A DNA stretch of 48,518 bases from Butyrivibrio sp. (GCA_017470505.1 JAFUYO010000044.1:1-48518); one strand, 5' to 3'. Positions 7,172 through 15,461 are shown, counted from the first letter of the stretch. Notes: generated by a model from the letters alone, not told the origin. Translations and numbers: made by a program.

Positions 7172-7852
7172 CTAACCTCGAATCTCTTTAAGCGTTGCAT
7201 ATCCATAGCTTGCTGCAGCTTCCCTTGAATACTCTATAGGAACCACTTCGTCCCTGTCGCCATGAATTAGAAGTACCGGTTTTCCAAAGCCTCTCTGAAG
7301 CTCTTTGACATCTATATCCTTTGCTACATTGTCATATTCAGGCGATATTTCCTGCCCAAACACATGCGTAGTTCCAGTTTTTAGCCTTTCTCTGGCATCA
7401 TCAGGTATTACAAATGCCGGATACCACAGGATAAGGCCTTTTATATCACTCTTTCTTCTTACGCCGACAATGGCAGATACAAATCCTCCCTGGCTTTCAC
7501 CCTGAAGATATATGGCCTCGCTATTGATATATGGAAGGCCAATCACTGTATCAAGCACTGCATCTAGATCCGCAGCTTCTGTCTCTACGGTCATGCTCTT
7601 CATATCTCCGTCGCTTGTAGAAGCCGCTCCTCCTCCGCAGAAGTCAAAAAACACGCATACAATCCCACTTTGAGCAAAACCATCCCCGTGATGGATAAGG
7701 TCTGCATAACATGAGCCAAAACCGTGTGAAAATATTACAGCCGGGAACTTCTCATCTCCTTCATCAGGCCTAAAAATCACACCCCTTACAAGCTGTCCAT
7801 TTTCCTTACTTCCATGCAGTCCCTGAATGTCGTACTTCTTAATTAGATACAC
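7172..7852 (-). CDS. Alpha/beta hydrolase (esterase-like), probably clipped at the C-terminus
   Basis: A 226-residue alpha/beta hydrolase: oxyanion region FSHGFGS near 41-47, nucleophile elbow G-E-S-Q-G (YLQGESQGGF, Ser about 119), and acid residue in LLIHGDRDEVVP (about 195-206). Members of this family end with a G-x-G-H motif carrying the catalytic His; this frame stops at TLKEIRG, exactly where that motif should follow, so the His is missing. No other frame immediately downstream restores a convincing G-x-G-H. The start is a GTG at 7852 with an in-frame stop directly ahead. The gene is monocistronic. It may be a recent pseudogene. The substrate is unknown. Confidence 0.7.
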   Translation of the reverse strand: MYLIKKYDIQGLHGSKENGQLVRGVIFRPDEGDEKFPAVIFSHGFGSCYADLIHHGDGFAQSGIVCVFFDFCGGGAASTSDGDMKSMTVETEAADLDAVLDTVIGLPYINSEAIYLQGESQGGFVSAIVGVRRKSDIKGLILWYPAFVIPDDARERLKTGTTHVFGQEISPEYDNVAKDIDVKELQRGFGKPVLLIHGDRDEVVPIEYSREAAASYGYATLKEIRG

Positions 7853-7912
7853 TTAAAGCTTTCATCCTATATATTGGCTAAACCATGTGTGAACATGATG
7901 ATCTGCAGACAT

Positions 7913-8587
7913 CTACTCCTTGGCAACAGGATATTTTCTGCTGTCATTTTCTTCCTTCTCTATTCTAAGGATATCCTGCCGGGCTTCTTCATCGATTTCC
8001 CGGCCTGCAAAAAACTTATTACGGTCTGCCTCAGTTATTTTTCGTATCACGCGGCACGGATTTCCGGCAGCCACCGTCCATGCAGGAATATCTTTCGTCA
8101 CGACAGATCCGGCTCCGATCACGGAATTATCACCTATGCTAACTCCCGGACATATCACGACATTGCCGCCAATCCACACGTTGTTTCCTATGGTAACGTC
8201 TATACCATATTCATACTGCGTGTTTCTGGTGGCCGGATGAACCGGATGTCCTGCCGTATAGATTGCCACGTTCGGGGCAATCTGAACATTATCTCCGATC
8301 CTGATCTTGCCCACGTCAAGCATCGTACAGTTATAGTTCGCAAAAAAGTTCTTTCCAACTTCTATATGAGTGCCATAGTCACAATAGAACGGCGGATTGA
8401 TAAAGGCTTCGCCGTCTGACTTTCCAAGAAGCTCCTTTACAATTCTTTTGATAGATTCAAAATCAGACCGGTCTACGGTATTCAGTTCCTGCGTAAGCCT
8501 TCTTGTGATCTTCTGTTCCTCAAACACTTCGTCATCTGAAATATAGACCAGCTCCCTGTCTCTTCTTTCAATGTTACTCATTTTCAT
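7913..8587 (-). CDS. maa: Sugar O-acetyltransferase, maltose acetyltransferase (Maa/LacA) type
   Basis: A protein of about 224 residues with the N-terminal Maa cap (ELVYISDDEVFEEQ, LTQELNTVDRSD) and a left-handed beta-helix of hexapeptide repeats. It has the family signature FYCDYGTHIEVGKNFFANYN, the catalytic His in IYTAGHPVHPATR, and repeats through IGNNVWIGGNVVICPGVSIG to GAGSVVTKDIPAWTVAAGNP. It transfers acetyl from acetyl-CoA to a sugar hydroxyl in the cytosol. The start ATG at 8587 is chosen behind AAGGAG; an upstream extension of 15 codons lacks a ribosome site. It lies 59 bases after the SGNH esterase gene on the same strand, so the two may be co-transcribed and might together add and remove acetyl groups on glycans (inference). 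Confidence 0.88.
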   Translation of the reverse strand: MKMSNIERRDRELVYISDDEVFEEQKITRRLTQELNTVDRSDFESIKRIVKELLGKSDGEAFINPPFYCDYGTHIEVGKNFFANYNCTMLDVGKIRIGDNVQIAPNVAIYTAGHPVHPATRNTQYEYGIDVTIGNNVWIGGNVVICPGVSIGDNSVIGAGSVVTKDIPAWTVAAGNPCRVIRKITEADRNKFFAGREIDEEARQDILRIEKEENDSRKYPVAKE

Positions 8588-8646
8588 CGAATCTGTACTC
8601 CTTCCGGTAATACTCTTTATCATGATCATCAATCTTTCGGATTGGC

Positions 8647-10137
8647 TTAGGACTGCCCGGATGATTCTTCTTCGCCTCCTTCGGAGCCATTCTCCGTGTC
8701 ATCCTCGCTTTCCTTCTTTTCTTCTTCCTTTTCAGATTCCTCTTCCTCGTTTTCGGAATCTTCTTCCTTCTTTTCTTCCTCTTCCGTTGTCTTGTTTTCT
8801 TCCTCTTCTTCGGCTTTCTTTTTCTCTTCCTCTTCAGCTTTCTTCTTCTCTTCTTCTTCGGCCTTCTTCTTTTCTTCCTCTTCTTCCGCTTTTTTCTTCT
8901 CTTCTTCAGCATTCTTCTTTTCTTTCTCTTCTTCGGCTTTCTTTTTCTCTTCCTCTTCGGCTTTCTTCTTTTCTTCCTCTTCTTCCGCCTTCTTCTTCTC
9001 TTCTTCCTCCTGCTTTTTGAGCTGTTCCTCTTCCGTTTCCTTGCTGCTTGAAGTGTCGGTATCTGCAGAAGTCTGATTTTCCGTATCTCCAATCATCATG
9101 TCCATGAGATTCTGGAGCTTACCTTCATCGATTCCCGAGTCATTATCCATCGTAACCTTGATCTTGTTCGGATTAGGCTTAATATACTTGACTACGTATT
9201 CGCCTTCATCAGATATTCCGGGCACAGGATGCTCTACTATGTACCTGAATATCGCCTCGCACCCCTTTACGGAATAATGAAGTCCGTCGCCTCCGTTATA
9301 CTCTGACTTAACCTGCCCGTCAGAGCCTTTGAGAAGTTCTGCTATATCGAGATAAAAAATATGCTTCTCCTTTGCAGTCTCCAGCAAAAACGCATTGTAT
9401 TTATCTATCCATGCGTTCCGGACATTCTCTTTGTAGATTCCGTTATCATCGACGGGACCGATCGCCACGAGTACAACATTGGAATTAGGTGCCATGTCGA
9501 TGACACTGTCTATAAGCGTAACAAATGTATTCTTATAATGCTCCTCGCTCGAATCATTGACCCCGTTTACTCCCAGCAGAATATAGATGACCGGAGCCTG
9601 ATGAGATGCCAGATATGATTTTAAAGTATATTCTTTGCCGGCATTATTCATAAATGTATTGGATGCAAATGCCGGGTGCGATATTCCGATCTGAGCCAGA
9701 GCGGCATCGTCGTTGAAGAACCCGTAGTTGACCATCGCAACCGTTCTGGAATCACCGAGAAAGACGCATCTGTTAAGATATCCATCCCTGGTGCCTTCTT
9801 TTTCCGAAAGAACGGTTGTATCCGAAGTTGATTCCGTCTTCATACCTTCAGTCGCTGTCTCGACAACGGGCATATCCCCATCACCTGCAGCTGCATTCTG
9901 AGTTTCACCGCCAGACACCACTTCCTCTCTCAAACCATCGCTGTCCTTAAAAAAAGGCCCCAAGGAGCTATTCATGTATCCGCTTTTGACCGCAAAGAAC
10001 AAAATAACCCCGATTGTAACCGCGAAAATGGCAATAGAGCTGATGATCAGCTCCCTTTTTCCAAGGCTCCACGTCATATTTGCAAAGAAGTTACTCGCTG
10101 CTCTTCTCTTATGTTTCCCGGATCTTCTCTTTCTCAT
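8647..10137 (-). CDS. Membrane-anchored SGNH/GDSL hydrolase with a Glu/Lys/Ala repeat tail
   Basis: A 496-residue protein: a basic cytosolic start (MRKRRSGKHKRR), one membrane helix at about 30-50, a Ser/Thr/Glu-rich stalk to about 118, then an SGNH hydrolase domain. Block I is CVFLGDSRTV (Ser130), the block III Asn is in LLGVNGVND, and the block V Asp/His pair is in GGDGLHYSVKG. The last 140 residues are a low-complexity tract of E-E-E-K-K-K-A units (about eight) passing into a Glu/Ser-rich end. The enzyme should face outside and act on acyl or acetyl esters of a surface polymer. The charged tail could form a long single helix or bind the cell wall or cations. It sits upstream of the sugar acetyltransferase gene. 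The start follows AGAGGACCAGG. Confidence 0.85.
   Translation of the reverse strand: MRKRRSGKHKRRAASNFFANMTWSLGKRELIISSIAIFAVTIGVILFFAVKSGYMNSSLGPFFKDSDGLREEVVSGGETQNAAAGDGDMPVVETATEGMKTESTSDTTVLSEKEGTRDGYLNRCVFLGDSRTVAMVNYGFFNDDAALAQIGISHPAFASNTFMNNAGKEYTLKSYLASHQAPVIYILLGVNGVNDSSEEHYKNTFVTLIDSVIDMAPNSNVVLVAIGPVDDNGIYKENVRNAWIDKYNAFLLETAKEKHIFYLDIAELLKGSDGQVKSEYNGGDGLHYSVKGCEAIFRYIVEHPVPGISDEGEYVVKYIKPNPNKIKVTMDNDSGIDEGKLQNLMDMMIGDTENQTSADTDTSSSKETEEEQLKKQEEEEKKKAEEEEEKKKAEEEEKKKAEEEKEKKNAEEEKKKAEEEEEKKKAEEEEKKKAEEEEKKKAEEEEENKTTEEEEKKEEDSENEEEESEKEEEKKESEDDTENGSEGGEEESSGQS
8725..9020 (-). repeat. Degenerate tandem repeat coding E/K/A units
   Basis: A purine/pyrimidine-skewed tract (GAA/GAG/AAG/AAA/GCC codons read from the minus strand), with period 24-33 bases, encodes the EEEEKKKAEE units of the SGNH hydrolase tail. 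Such tracts expand and contract by slippage, and because they lack stops in several frames they create spurious long open frames on both strands. Confidence 0.8.
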
Positions 10138-10208
10138 CCTGGTCCTCTTCTCCCTAAATTGGAATCATTATTTGCGAAACCCGCTATATTTATCTTATCA
10201 TAAAATAT

Positions 10209-10227
10209 GAATGCCGCACGCGGCATT
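10209..10227 (-). terminator. Possible terminator after the P-type ATPase gene
   Basis: A perfect 8-base stem AATGCCGC/GCGGCATT with a 2-base loop, followed on the minus strand by CATATTTTAT. The gene-free interval 10138-10391 contains only this and the promoter region of the SGNH hydrolase gene; I see no other gene there. Confidence 0.4.
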
Positions 10228-10391
10228 ATTGAGCCGGGCGCGGCAAACCAATCAATCTCTGACATATATTATTTTTTGGCTGATTCTAAAGACTCGAGGA
10301 GATGATACCAGTGCTGAAGCGTATTCTCCAGAAAAAATAGTGATAGAAATAGAAACCCAAAAGGATTTGGAGCTTACCCGATAGAGCTTTC

Positions 10392-12473
10392 TCACTCCTT
10401 TTCGTCAAGCAGATCCGTCATGCTCTTCATGCTCAGGGCGATAGTAGAAGCATTGTGCAAAAAAGCCGTCACCGTCGGCGTGAATATTCCGAGCATTCCC
10501 ATGACTATCAAAAAGGAATTGAATGTGATGATAGTCCTGTAATTAAAGGCTATCCTGTCCTGAAGAGCACAGCTGAGGTGTCTCAGCGTCAGAAGAGCTC
10601 CGAGATCCTCGGACGCAATTGTGATATCAGCTATCTCTCTTGCAATTGACGCCCCTGTGCTGACGGCTATCCCTGCATCCGCTTCTGAGAGTGCCGGGGA
10701 ATCATTTATCCCGTCACCTATCATTATAACCTTTCTTCCGGCTTCATGCTCTTTTTTTATAAAAGAAGCCTTGTCCTCGGGCAAAACCTCAGAGAAGTAC
10801 CGGGTAACTCCGCACTTTGCGGCAACAGCCTTTGCGGTCCTGTCGCTGTCCCCGGTCATCATCACTACCTTTGAAAAACCGGCAGCTTTGAGCCTTTCTA
10901 TAACGTCTGCCGCCTCAGGCCTTAAGGGATCCTCTATGAGAATTACAGCGACAAGCTCACCTCCGATTGCCATATAAAGATGCGAGAACTCGGCGGGAAG
11001 AGAGTCAAACTTATCCTTCTCGCCCTCTGGGATAGTGCAGCCTTCATCCTCAAAGACAAAGTGGTAGCTTCCGATGCACACCTTCCTGCCTTCAATTGTG
11101 CTCGCTATTCCATGAGCCACGATGTAAGCTGCCTTTGAGTGTTTCTCTTCATGTAACAGCCCTCTCTCATCTGCTGCCTTCACCACAGCGTTTGCCATTG
11201 AGTGAGGGTAATGCTCCTCGAGGCAGGCTGCAAGCCTGAGAGCCTCATCACTGTTGTAACCGCCAAAGCATACAACGTCCTTAACCTTGGGCGAAGCATA
11301 GGTCAGGGTCCCCGTCTTGTCAAAGACTATCGTCTCAGCTTCGGAGACCGCCTCCATGAACTTGCCGCCCTTAACGGAAATATTGTGATCTCCCGCCTCT
11401 CTCATCGCTGAGAGAACTGCGATAGGCATCGAGAGCTTAAGCGCGCAGCAGAAGTCGACCATCAGTATCGATGTCGCCTTTGTAGCATTTCGCGTAATGA
11501 GATATGTAAGGAGCGTTGCACCAAACGTGTACGGCACAAGTCTGTCCGCAAGGTGCGACGCCCTGTCCTCAGATTCTGACTTTAATTTCTCTGACTCCTC
11601 GATCATGGCGACGATGCGGTCATAGCGCCCGCTTCCCTGGGACCTGGTGACGCTTATGACAAGCTCGCCCTCCTCCACCACGGTACCTGCATATACAAGG
11701 CTGTCTACGCCTTTGCGCACAGGCTCTGATTCTCCTGTCATCGAAGACTGGTTGACAGACGCTTCCCCTTCTGTAACAATTCCGTCCAGAGGTATCATGC
11801 TGCCTGTCCTTATTATTATCTCATCCTTCTCTTTTACGTCAGAGACATTTACCAGAATTTCCTCTTTGCTGCTCCGCATCCATACCTTGTCGATGCCTAG
11901 AGCCATAGCCCTCGCCAGATCGTCGACTGACTTTTTGTGAGTCCACTCATCCATCAGATCCCCCACTTCAAGGAGGAACATGACAGAACCTGCGGTATCA
12001 AAGTCCTTTCTGATAATGGAGACCAGAATGCTTGCGGCATCCAGAACCGATACCTCAAGCTTCCCCCTAAGGATTGAGCGAAGTCCCCTCACCACATAGG
12101 GGATAGCCTTTATGGCCGTGATAAAATCCCTAACAGCCACCGGGAAAAAGAGCCGTCTTATACCCCAGCTCAGGACATGGAAGCACATCCTGTCCTCATA
12201 CCCGATCCTGAGCTCTCTCCCAGTATGCTCTGGAACGACTGCCGGGGAGGTTGCGTAGTCAAAACCTGAAAGTGCACTTATTACGCTCTCCCTCTTATCC
12301 TGTTCAAAAAAGATGATGGCGTCCGCTGTCCTCTCATTGACAGTCACCTTCTTAACTCCCGGAACGTCTCCGAGAAAATACTCAAGCTTATCCGCCTCGG
12401 CAGGTGTCATGTGACACTGATGCATATGTATTCGCATGCGTCCTCCGGACTCATGCAGGATCCTGCACCTCAT
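10392..12473 (-). CDS. P1B-type heavy-metal translocating ATPase with a non-canonical FCC metal site
   Basis: A 693-residue P-type ATPase: actuator loop TGES (246-249), phosphorylation site DKTGT (D385), HP-type motif HYPHS, and hinge GDGINDSPALSEADAG. The N-terminal 90 residues resemble a metal-binding domain, but with a His/Met/Cys cluster (RIHMHQCHMT) instead of CxxC. In the metal-coordinating membrane helix the usual C-P-C is replaced by F-C-C (VDFCCALKLSMP, residues 341-343), so the exported ion is probably not a classic Cu+ or Zn2+ case; Mn, Fe or Ni are possible. The start two bases after the DUF6110 stop fits the family; a second ATG at 12437 has a stronger GGAGGA site. It forms an operon with DUF6110. 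Confidence 0.88.
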   Translation of the reverse strand: MRCRILHESGGRMRIHMHQCHMTPAEADKLEYFLGDVPGVKKVTVNERTADAIIFFEQDKRESVISALSGFDYATSPAVVPEHTGRELRIGYEDRMCFHVLSWGIRRLFFPVAVRDFITAIKAIPYVVRGLRSILRGKLEVSVLDAASILVSIIRKDFDTAGSVMFLLEVGDLMDEWTHKKSVDDLARAMALGIDKVWMRSSKEEILVNVSDVKEKDEIIIRTGSMIPLDGIVTEGEASVNQSSMTGESEPVRKGVDSLVYAGTVVEEGELVISVTRSQGSGRYDRIVAMIEESEKLKSESEDRASHLADRLVPYTFGATLLTYLITRNATKATSILMVDFCCALKLSMPIAVLSAMREAGDHNISVKGGKFMEAVSEAETIVFDKTGTLTYASPKVKDVVCFGGYNSDEALRLAACLEEHYPHSMANAVVKAADERGLLHEEKHSKAAYIVAHGIASTIEGRKVCIGSYHFVFEDEGCTIPEGEKDKFDSLPAEFSHLYMAIGGELVAVILIEDPLRPEAADVIERLKAAGFSKVVMMTGDSDRTAKAVAAKCGVTRYFSEVLPEDKASFIKKEHEAGRKVIMIGDGINDSPALSEADAGIAVSTGASIAREIADITIASEDLGALLTLRHLSCALQDRIAFNYRTIITFNSFLIVMGMLGIFTPTVTAFLHNASTIALSMKSMTDLLDEKE

Positions 12474-12475
12474 GC

Positions 12476-12757
12476 TCAGCCTTCCGCTTCTGCAAGGATT
12501 GCCCTCGCATCAGCTATTTCCTGCTCTCTCTCTTCCTTGTAGCGCTGCTCATTGATCTGTTTTGCGTCTTCACTTATATCCTCGCAGTTCTCCTTTATCA
12601 GGGTGTAGGTCTTCATCACAGAATCCTTGCAGCGGTAAACTGCTGCCGTGATGTGTGTATAACATTTTTTTGCATCCTTACTTCCAAGAATACTAACTCC
12701 TGCAGTGCCTAGGACAAACCCGCAGGCAACCTTTCCAACTGTACTCCAGACTGACAT
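12476..12757 (-). CDS. DUF6110 family small membrane protein
   Basis: A 93-residue protein: a short hydrophobic Gly/Ala-rich helix at 7-25 (GKVACGFVLGTAGVSILG), then K-D-A-K-K-C, then a charged coiled-coil helix to the end. This is the pattern of DUF6110 proteins, which in Firmicutes commonly precede a P1B-type ATPase gene. It lies two bases upstream of the ATPase gene with an AAGGAGG ribosome site. It probably serves as an accessory or metal-chaperone-like partner at the membrane; the biochemical role is not established. Confidence 0.8.
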   Translation of the reverse strand: MSVWSTVGKVACGFVLGTAGVSILGSKDAKKCYTHITAAVYRCKDSVMKTYTLIKENCEDISEDAKQINEQRYKEEREQEIADARAILAEAEG

Positions 12758-12865
12758 AAATAAAACCTCCTTACAATTAAAAATGATTTAACTCACCTTC
12801 AATTATAAGGAGGAATTGTATGTTAAGCCCACGCTAACATCTGAGAAAATTTATCAAAACCAATA

Positions 12866-13690
12866 TCAGAACTCGGCCTCGTAGATATGCACCGTCTGCG
12901 CACCGGGGAAGAGATGCCTTGCAAGCTTCTCTGACTCATCTCCCATCGCCTCGAAGGTAAGAGATGTCCCCGGGAAAAGAGTTTCCAGCTTGGAGACCGT
13001 GGTGACTAAAAGTTCAAGAAGTCCCTTTGGGTTCTTGCTGTACAAAAACGAAAGCTCAAGATTTCCGTCTGCGAGTTTCCTGAAGAAGATGAAATCCATG
13101 AGGTTATTTTTCAGATACGCGCACTGGCACAGCTCCTGGACGCACTCCTTCTTCCATTCATCATAGTCTGACACCGAGAAAGAGTTCTGGTTTGATAGCA
13201 TACCGAGTATCTCCTTCTGATCCTGCTCTGTCTCATCAAAGAAGGGTTGTATGATGAGGTCTTCCGTCCTCATGGAATGGAGTACTTCGGATGATTTGAT
13301 ATCTGAAGCCTTGATATAGTATCTCTCGTGAGAATATGAGGTCATCATGTTAGTGCATGACAAAAAGAACGCATGCATCTGCTGATCTTCCTCGGTAAAC
13401 TCGTACCTGGCAGTCACAGGCAGCCTCTCGCCGCTTAGCATAACAGCCCTGAGAACCTCATCGACAAGGCTCAGACCTATCCCCTGCCTGCGAACATCCG
13501 GCAGAACATATATCCAGTCTATCTCGTAGGCATAATTGATAGCCACATAGGAGATTGCCCCGAGCACCCTTCCGTCATCATCAACGGCAGCTACCGCAAC
13601 CCTGTTATCCTTAAGTGCTATCACATCAGGAATGACATCAGCAAAATACTCTCTGTTTTCTTCAACAACAACAACGTAATCTATATTCAT
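12866..13690 (-). CDS. GNAT N-acetyltransferase with a second, degenerate GNAT-like half
   Basis: A 274-residue protein. The first half (30-110) is a GNAT fold with the acetyl-CoA loop in motif A (YVLPDVRRQGIGLSLVDEVL, Q/R-x-x-G-x-G/A). The second half (about 140-274) ends LELLVTTVSKLETLFPGTSL and lacks a clear pyrophosphate loop, so it looks like a decayed duplicate or a substrate-recognition domain. The substrate is unknown. It is 40 bases downstream of birA on the same strand, with an AAGGAGCAGAG ribosome site, so it is probably translated from the birA mRNA. Confidence 0.8.
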   Translation of the reverse strand: MNIDYVVVVEENREYFADVIPDVIALKDNRVAVAAVDDDGRVLGAISYVAINYAYEIDWIYVLPDVRRQGIGLSLVDEVLRAVMLSGERLPVTARYEFTEEDQQMHAFFLSCTNMMTSYSHERYYIKASDIKSSEVLHSMRTEDLIIQPFFDETEQDQKEILGMLSNQNSFSVSDYDEWKKECVQELCQCAYLKNNLMDFIFFRKLADGNLELSFLYSKNPKGLLELLVTTVSKLETLFPGTSLTFEAMGDESEKLARHLFPGAQTVHIYEAEF

Positions 13691-13730
13691 CTCTGCTCCT
13701 TAGTAGAAAATATTATATCATATCTGCCGC

Positions 13731-14705
13731 TCATTTTATAACAATACTGTGTTCCCTGTAGGACAGTTTTTGCATCATTCCATCGCTGCCACGCACAATA
13801 AGATGACATTCATCATCTATATCGGTTGCTCTTGCTTCAAAACACTCAGACTTATCCCTGCCCTTTGTGACGCGTATCTCCTTGCCTATGTACAAAAGCT
13901 TCGACCTGTAGAGGTCAATAACTTCCTTTTTTGAGGGAAGAGTCCCCGGAAGTATCCTCTTTATGATCTCGGCACAGAGGTTGTTCCTGCTTATCTTTTC
14001 ATCTGTAAAGTCACTCAGTCTCCCGATGTGCTCTCTGTATTCTTCCGGGAAAAGAGCCATGTCCGTGTCAATGTTTATCCCTATCCCGGCAACAATATAG
14101 CTGATCTGACCGGTCTCGTATTCCGCCCCCGACTCAGTCAGGATGCCGCATACCTTCTTGTCTTCAATATAAATGTCGTTGACCCACTTAATTCCCGGGG
14201 CAGGGGCCGTAAACAGGGAAACAGCATCACAGACCGCACCTCCTATGAAGGCAGTGACAAGCTCCGGCTGTTCAAAAGATATTTCATCGGGCCTTAAAAT
14301 GAGACTCATATACAATCCGCCGGGCGGTGATATAAAATCTCTCCCGAATCTTCCGCGCCCCATCGTCTGCTCCCCGGCTATTACGACGGTCCCGTGCCCG
14401 GCGCCGTCTATCGCCATCTCAAGGGCTGTCCTGTTTGTGGAAGCAAGGGAGTCGTAAATATGTATCTGAGGCTCAAAGTCCAAAAAGGATGAGATCCCCT
14501 GGACTGATAAGATGTCGCTTTTTGGTGAGAGCCTGTAGCCTCTGTTTTTGACGGCATCTATCTCATATCCCTTAGAGCGAAGATCCGTTATCGCCTTCCA
14601 GACGGCATTTCTGGAATAGCCCAGAGTATCCGCCATATCCTGTCCTGAGATATACCTGTCCTTATTCTGTTCAAGAAATCCAAGCACAATGTCCTTAGAG
14701 CTCAA
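13731..14705 (-). CDS. birA: Bifunctional biotin operon repressor / biotin-protein ligase BirA
   Basis: A 324-residue class II biotin ligase. Residues 1-65 are a winged helix-turn-helix (DMADTLGYSRNAVWKAITDL, then NRGYRLS). The ligase domain has the biotinyl-AMP loop GRGRFGRDF, then PPGGLYMSLIL, KWVNDIY with the catalytic Lys region, and a C-terminal SH3-like domain. It attaches biotin to carboxylase carrier proteins and, when charged, represses biotin genes. The start is TTG at 14705, because the helix-turn-helix needs this N-terminus and no ATG fits. A 14-codon leader frame overlaps it. It is divergent from bioY with a BirA box between them. Confidence 0.93.
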   Translation of the reverse strand: MSSKDIVLGFLEQNKDRYISGQDMADTLGYSRNAVWKAITDLRSKGYEIDAVKNRGYRLSPKSDILSVQGISSFLDFEPQIHIYDSLASTNRTALEMAIDGAGHGTVVIAGEQTMGRGRFGRDFISPPGGLYMSLILRPDEISFEQPELVTAFIGGAVCDAVSLFTAPAPGIKWVNDIYIEDKKVCGILTESGAEYETGQISYIVAGIGINIDTDMALFPEEYREHIGRLSDFTDEKISRNNLCAEIIKRILPGTLPSKKEVIDLYRSKLLYIGKEIRVTKGRDKSECFEARATDIDDECHLIVRGSDGMMQKLSYREHSIVIK

Positions 14706-14746
14706 TTCTCACACCTTAATCTGTTACCTGCTCTGTAAGTCTTCAT
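14702..14746 (-). CDS. Putative 14-residue leader peptide overlapping the birA start
   Basis: An ATG at 14746 has an ideal AAGGAG site eight bases upstream (far better than birA's own). It encodes MKTYRAGNRLRCEN and ends with a TGA that overlaps the TTG start of birA (TTGA). This is the classic arrangement for translational coupling, in which ribosomes finishing the leader re-initiate on the weak TTG. Expression is unproven. Confidence 0.45.
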   Translation of the reverse strand: MKTYRAGNRLRCEN

Positions 14747-14766
14747 TTTTAACACTCCTTCTTTTT

Positions 14767-14799
14767 ATTTTAACATAGCTGTACATAGCAGGCTAACAA
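14767..14799. promoter_or_regulatory. BirA operator between birA and bioY
   Basis: Left half-site ATTTTAACA (14767-14775, 6/9 to TTGTTAACC), a 15-base spacer, then right half-site GGCTAACAA (14791-14799, 8/9 to GGTTAACAA). The spacing fits the known 14-16 base gap of Firmicutes BirA boxes. On the minus strand it overlaps a likely birA promoter (TTGTTA, 16 bases, TATGTT), so birA would be autorepressed in high biotin. Confidence 0.65.
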
Positions 14800-14837
14800 T
14801 TATGAAGTGAAATAGTCACCTTTTATTTTGGTTTTGG

Positions 14838-14866
14838 TTGACAATCTTGGGCTGCGGCTATATACT
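14838..14866 (+). promoter_or_regulatory. bioY promoter
   Basis: A consensus TTGACA (14838-14843), 17 bases, and TATACT (14861-14866), about 40 bases ahead of the bioY start. Confidence 0.75.
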
Positions 14867-14906
14867 AATACCCGGACAGTCAAATTCAAATATGAAAGGA
14901 TCAATA

Positions 14907-15461
14907 ATGTCAGACGCAGCAACAAAAACTACTAACCATATTTCTACCAAAAGGCTTGTGATATGCGCTCTGTTTGCGGCGCTCCTTGGTATAAGCGCCT
15001 ATATCAGCATTCCTCTCCCCCTCCCGGGCGCACCTCACATCACCATGTTAAATTTTGTGGTGCTTGTGATTGCGCTTCTCTTTCCGGTGAGCGAGTCCTT
15101 CGCCATAGTTATGGTGTGGCTCCTCCTCGGCATCGTAGGGATCCCGGTATTCATAGGAGGAAAGGGCGGCTTTGGTTATCTTGTTCAGCCCTGGGGCGGG
15201 TACACCTGGGCTTTCCCTATCACAGCCCTTCTTCTCCCTCTCATAAGGGGGAAGCGCTACAACAGACTGCGCTATACGATCAGCGCCATGATCGGCGTGA
15301 TTGTAATAGATCTTGTGGGAATGATCTATCTTATGGCAACTTCGGGATATGACATTAAAACAGGCTTTGTGATCGGCTTTTTACCTTTCCTTCCTCTTGA
15401 TATCGTAAAAGCCGTTGTCGCGGCGCAGATTATTCCCGCATTCAAAAAGGTCATGGAGTAA
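14907..15461 (+). CDS. bioY: Biotin transporter BioY (ECF transporter S component)
   Basis: A 184-residue integral membrane protein of the BioY family with about six helices. It opens with TKRLVICALFAALLGISAYI and contains the family signature LQPWGGY region (GGKGGFGYLVQPWGGYTWAF) and FLPLDIVKAVVAA near the end. It captures biotin and works with a shared ECF energizing module encoded elsewhere. The start at 14907 is chosen because AAAGGA precedes it and the promoter -10 at 14861-14866 lies downstream of the first in-frame ATG (14838). It is divergent from birA and under the same BirA box region. The transcript ends at a terminator whose loop contains the stop codon. Confidence 0.93.
   Translation: MSDAATKTTNHISTKRLVICALFAALLGISAYISIPLPLPGAPHITMLNFVVLVIALLFPVSESFAIVMVWLLLGIVGIPVFIGGKGGFGYLVQPWGGYTWAFPITALLLPLIRGKRYNRLRYTISAMIGVIVIDLVGMIYLMATSGYDIKTGFVIGFLPFLPLDIVKAVVAAQIIPAFKKVME

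Noticed and set aside
8574-9092. Long Lys/Arg-rich and Ser/Phe-rich open frames on both strands
   Set aside because: They are shadows of the low-complexity E/K/A repeat of the SGNH hydrolase; skewed codons remove stops in all frames.
10260-10391. Possible short gene between the P-type ATPase and the SGNH hydrolase
   Set aside because: The only frame with a GGAG-ATG start encodes 12 residues and resembles nothing.
14838-14906. Upstream start for bioY adding 23 residues
   Set aside because: It would place the bioY promoter -10 box inside the coding region; ATG 14907 has its own AAAGGA site.
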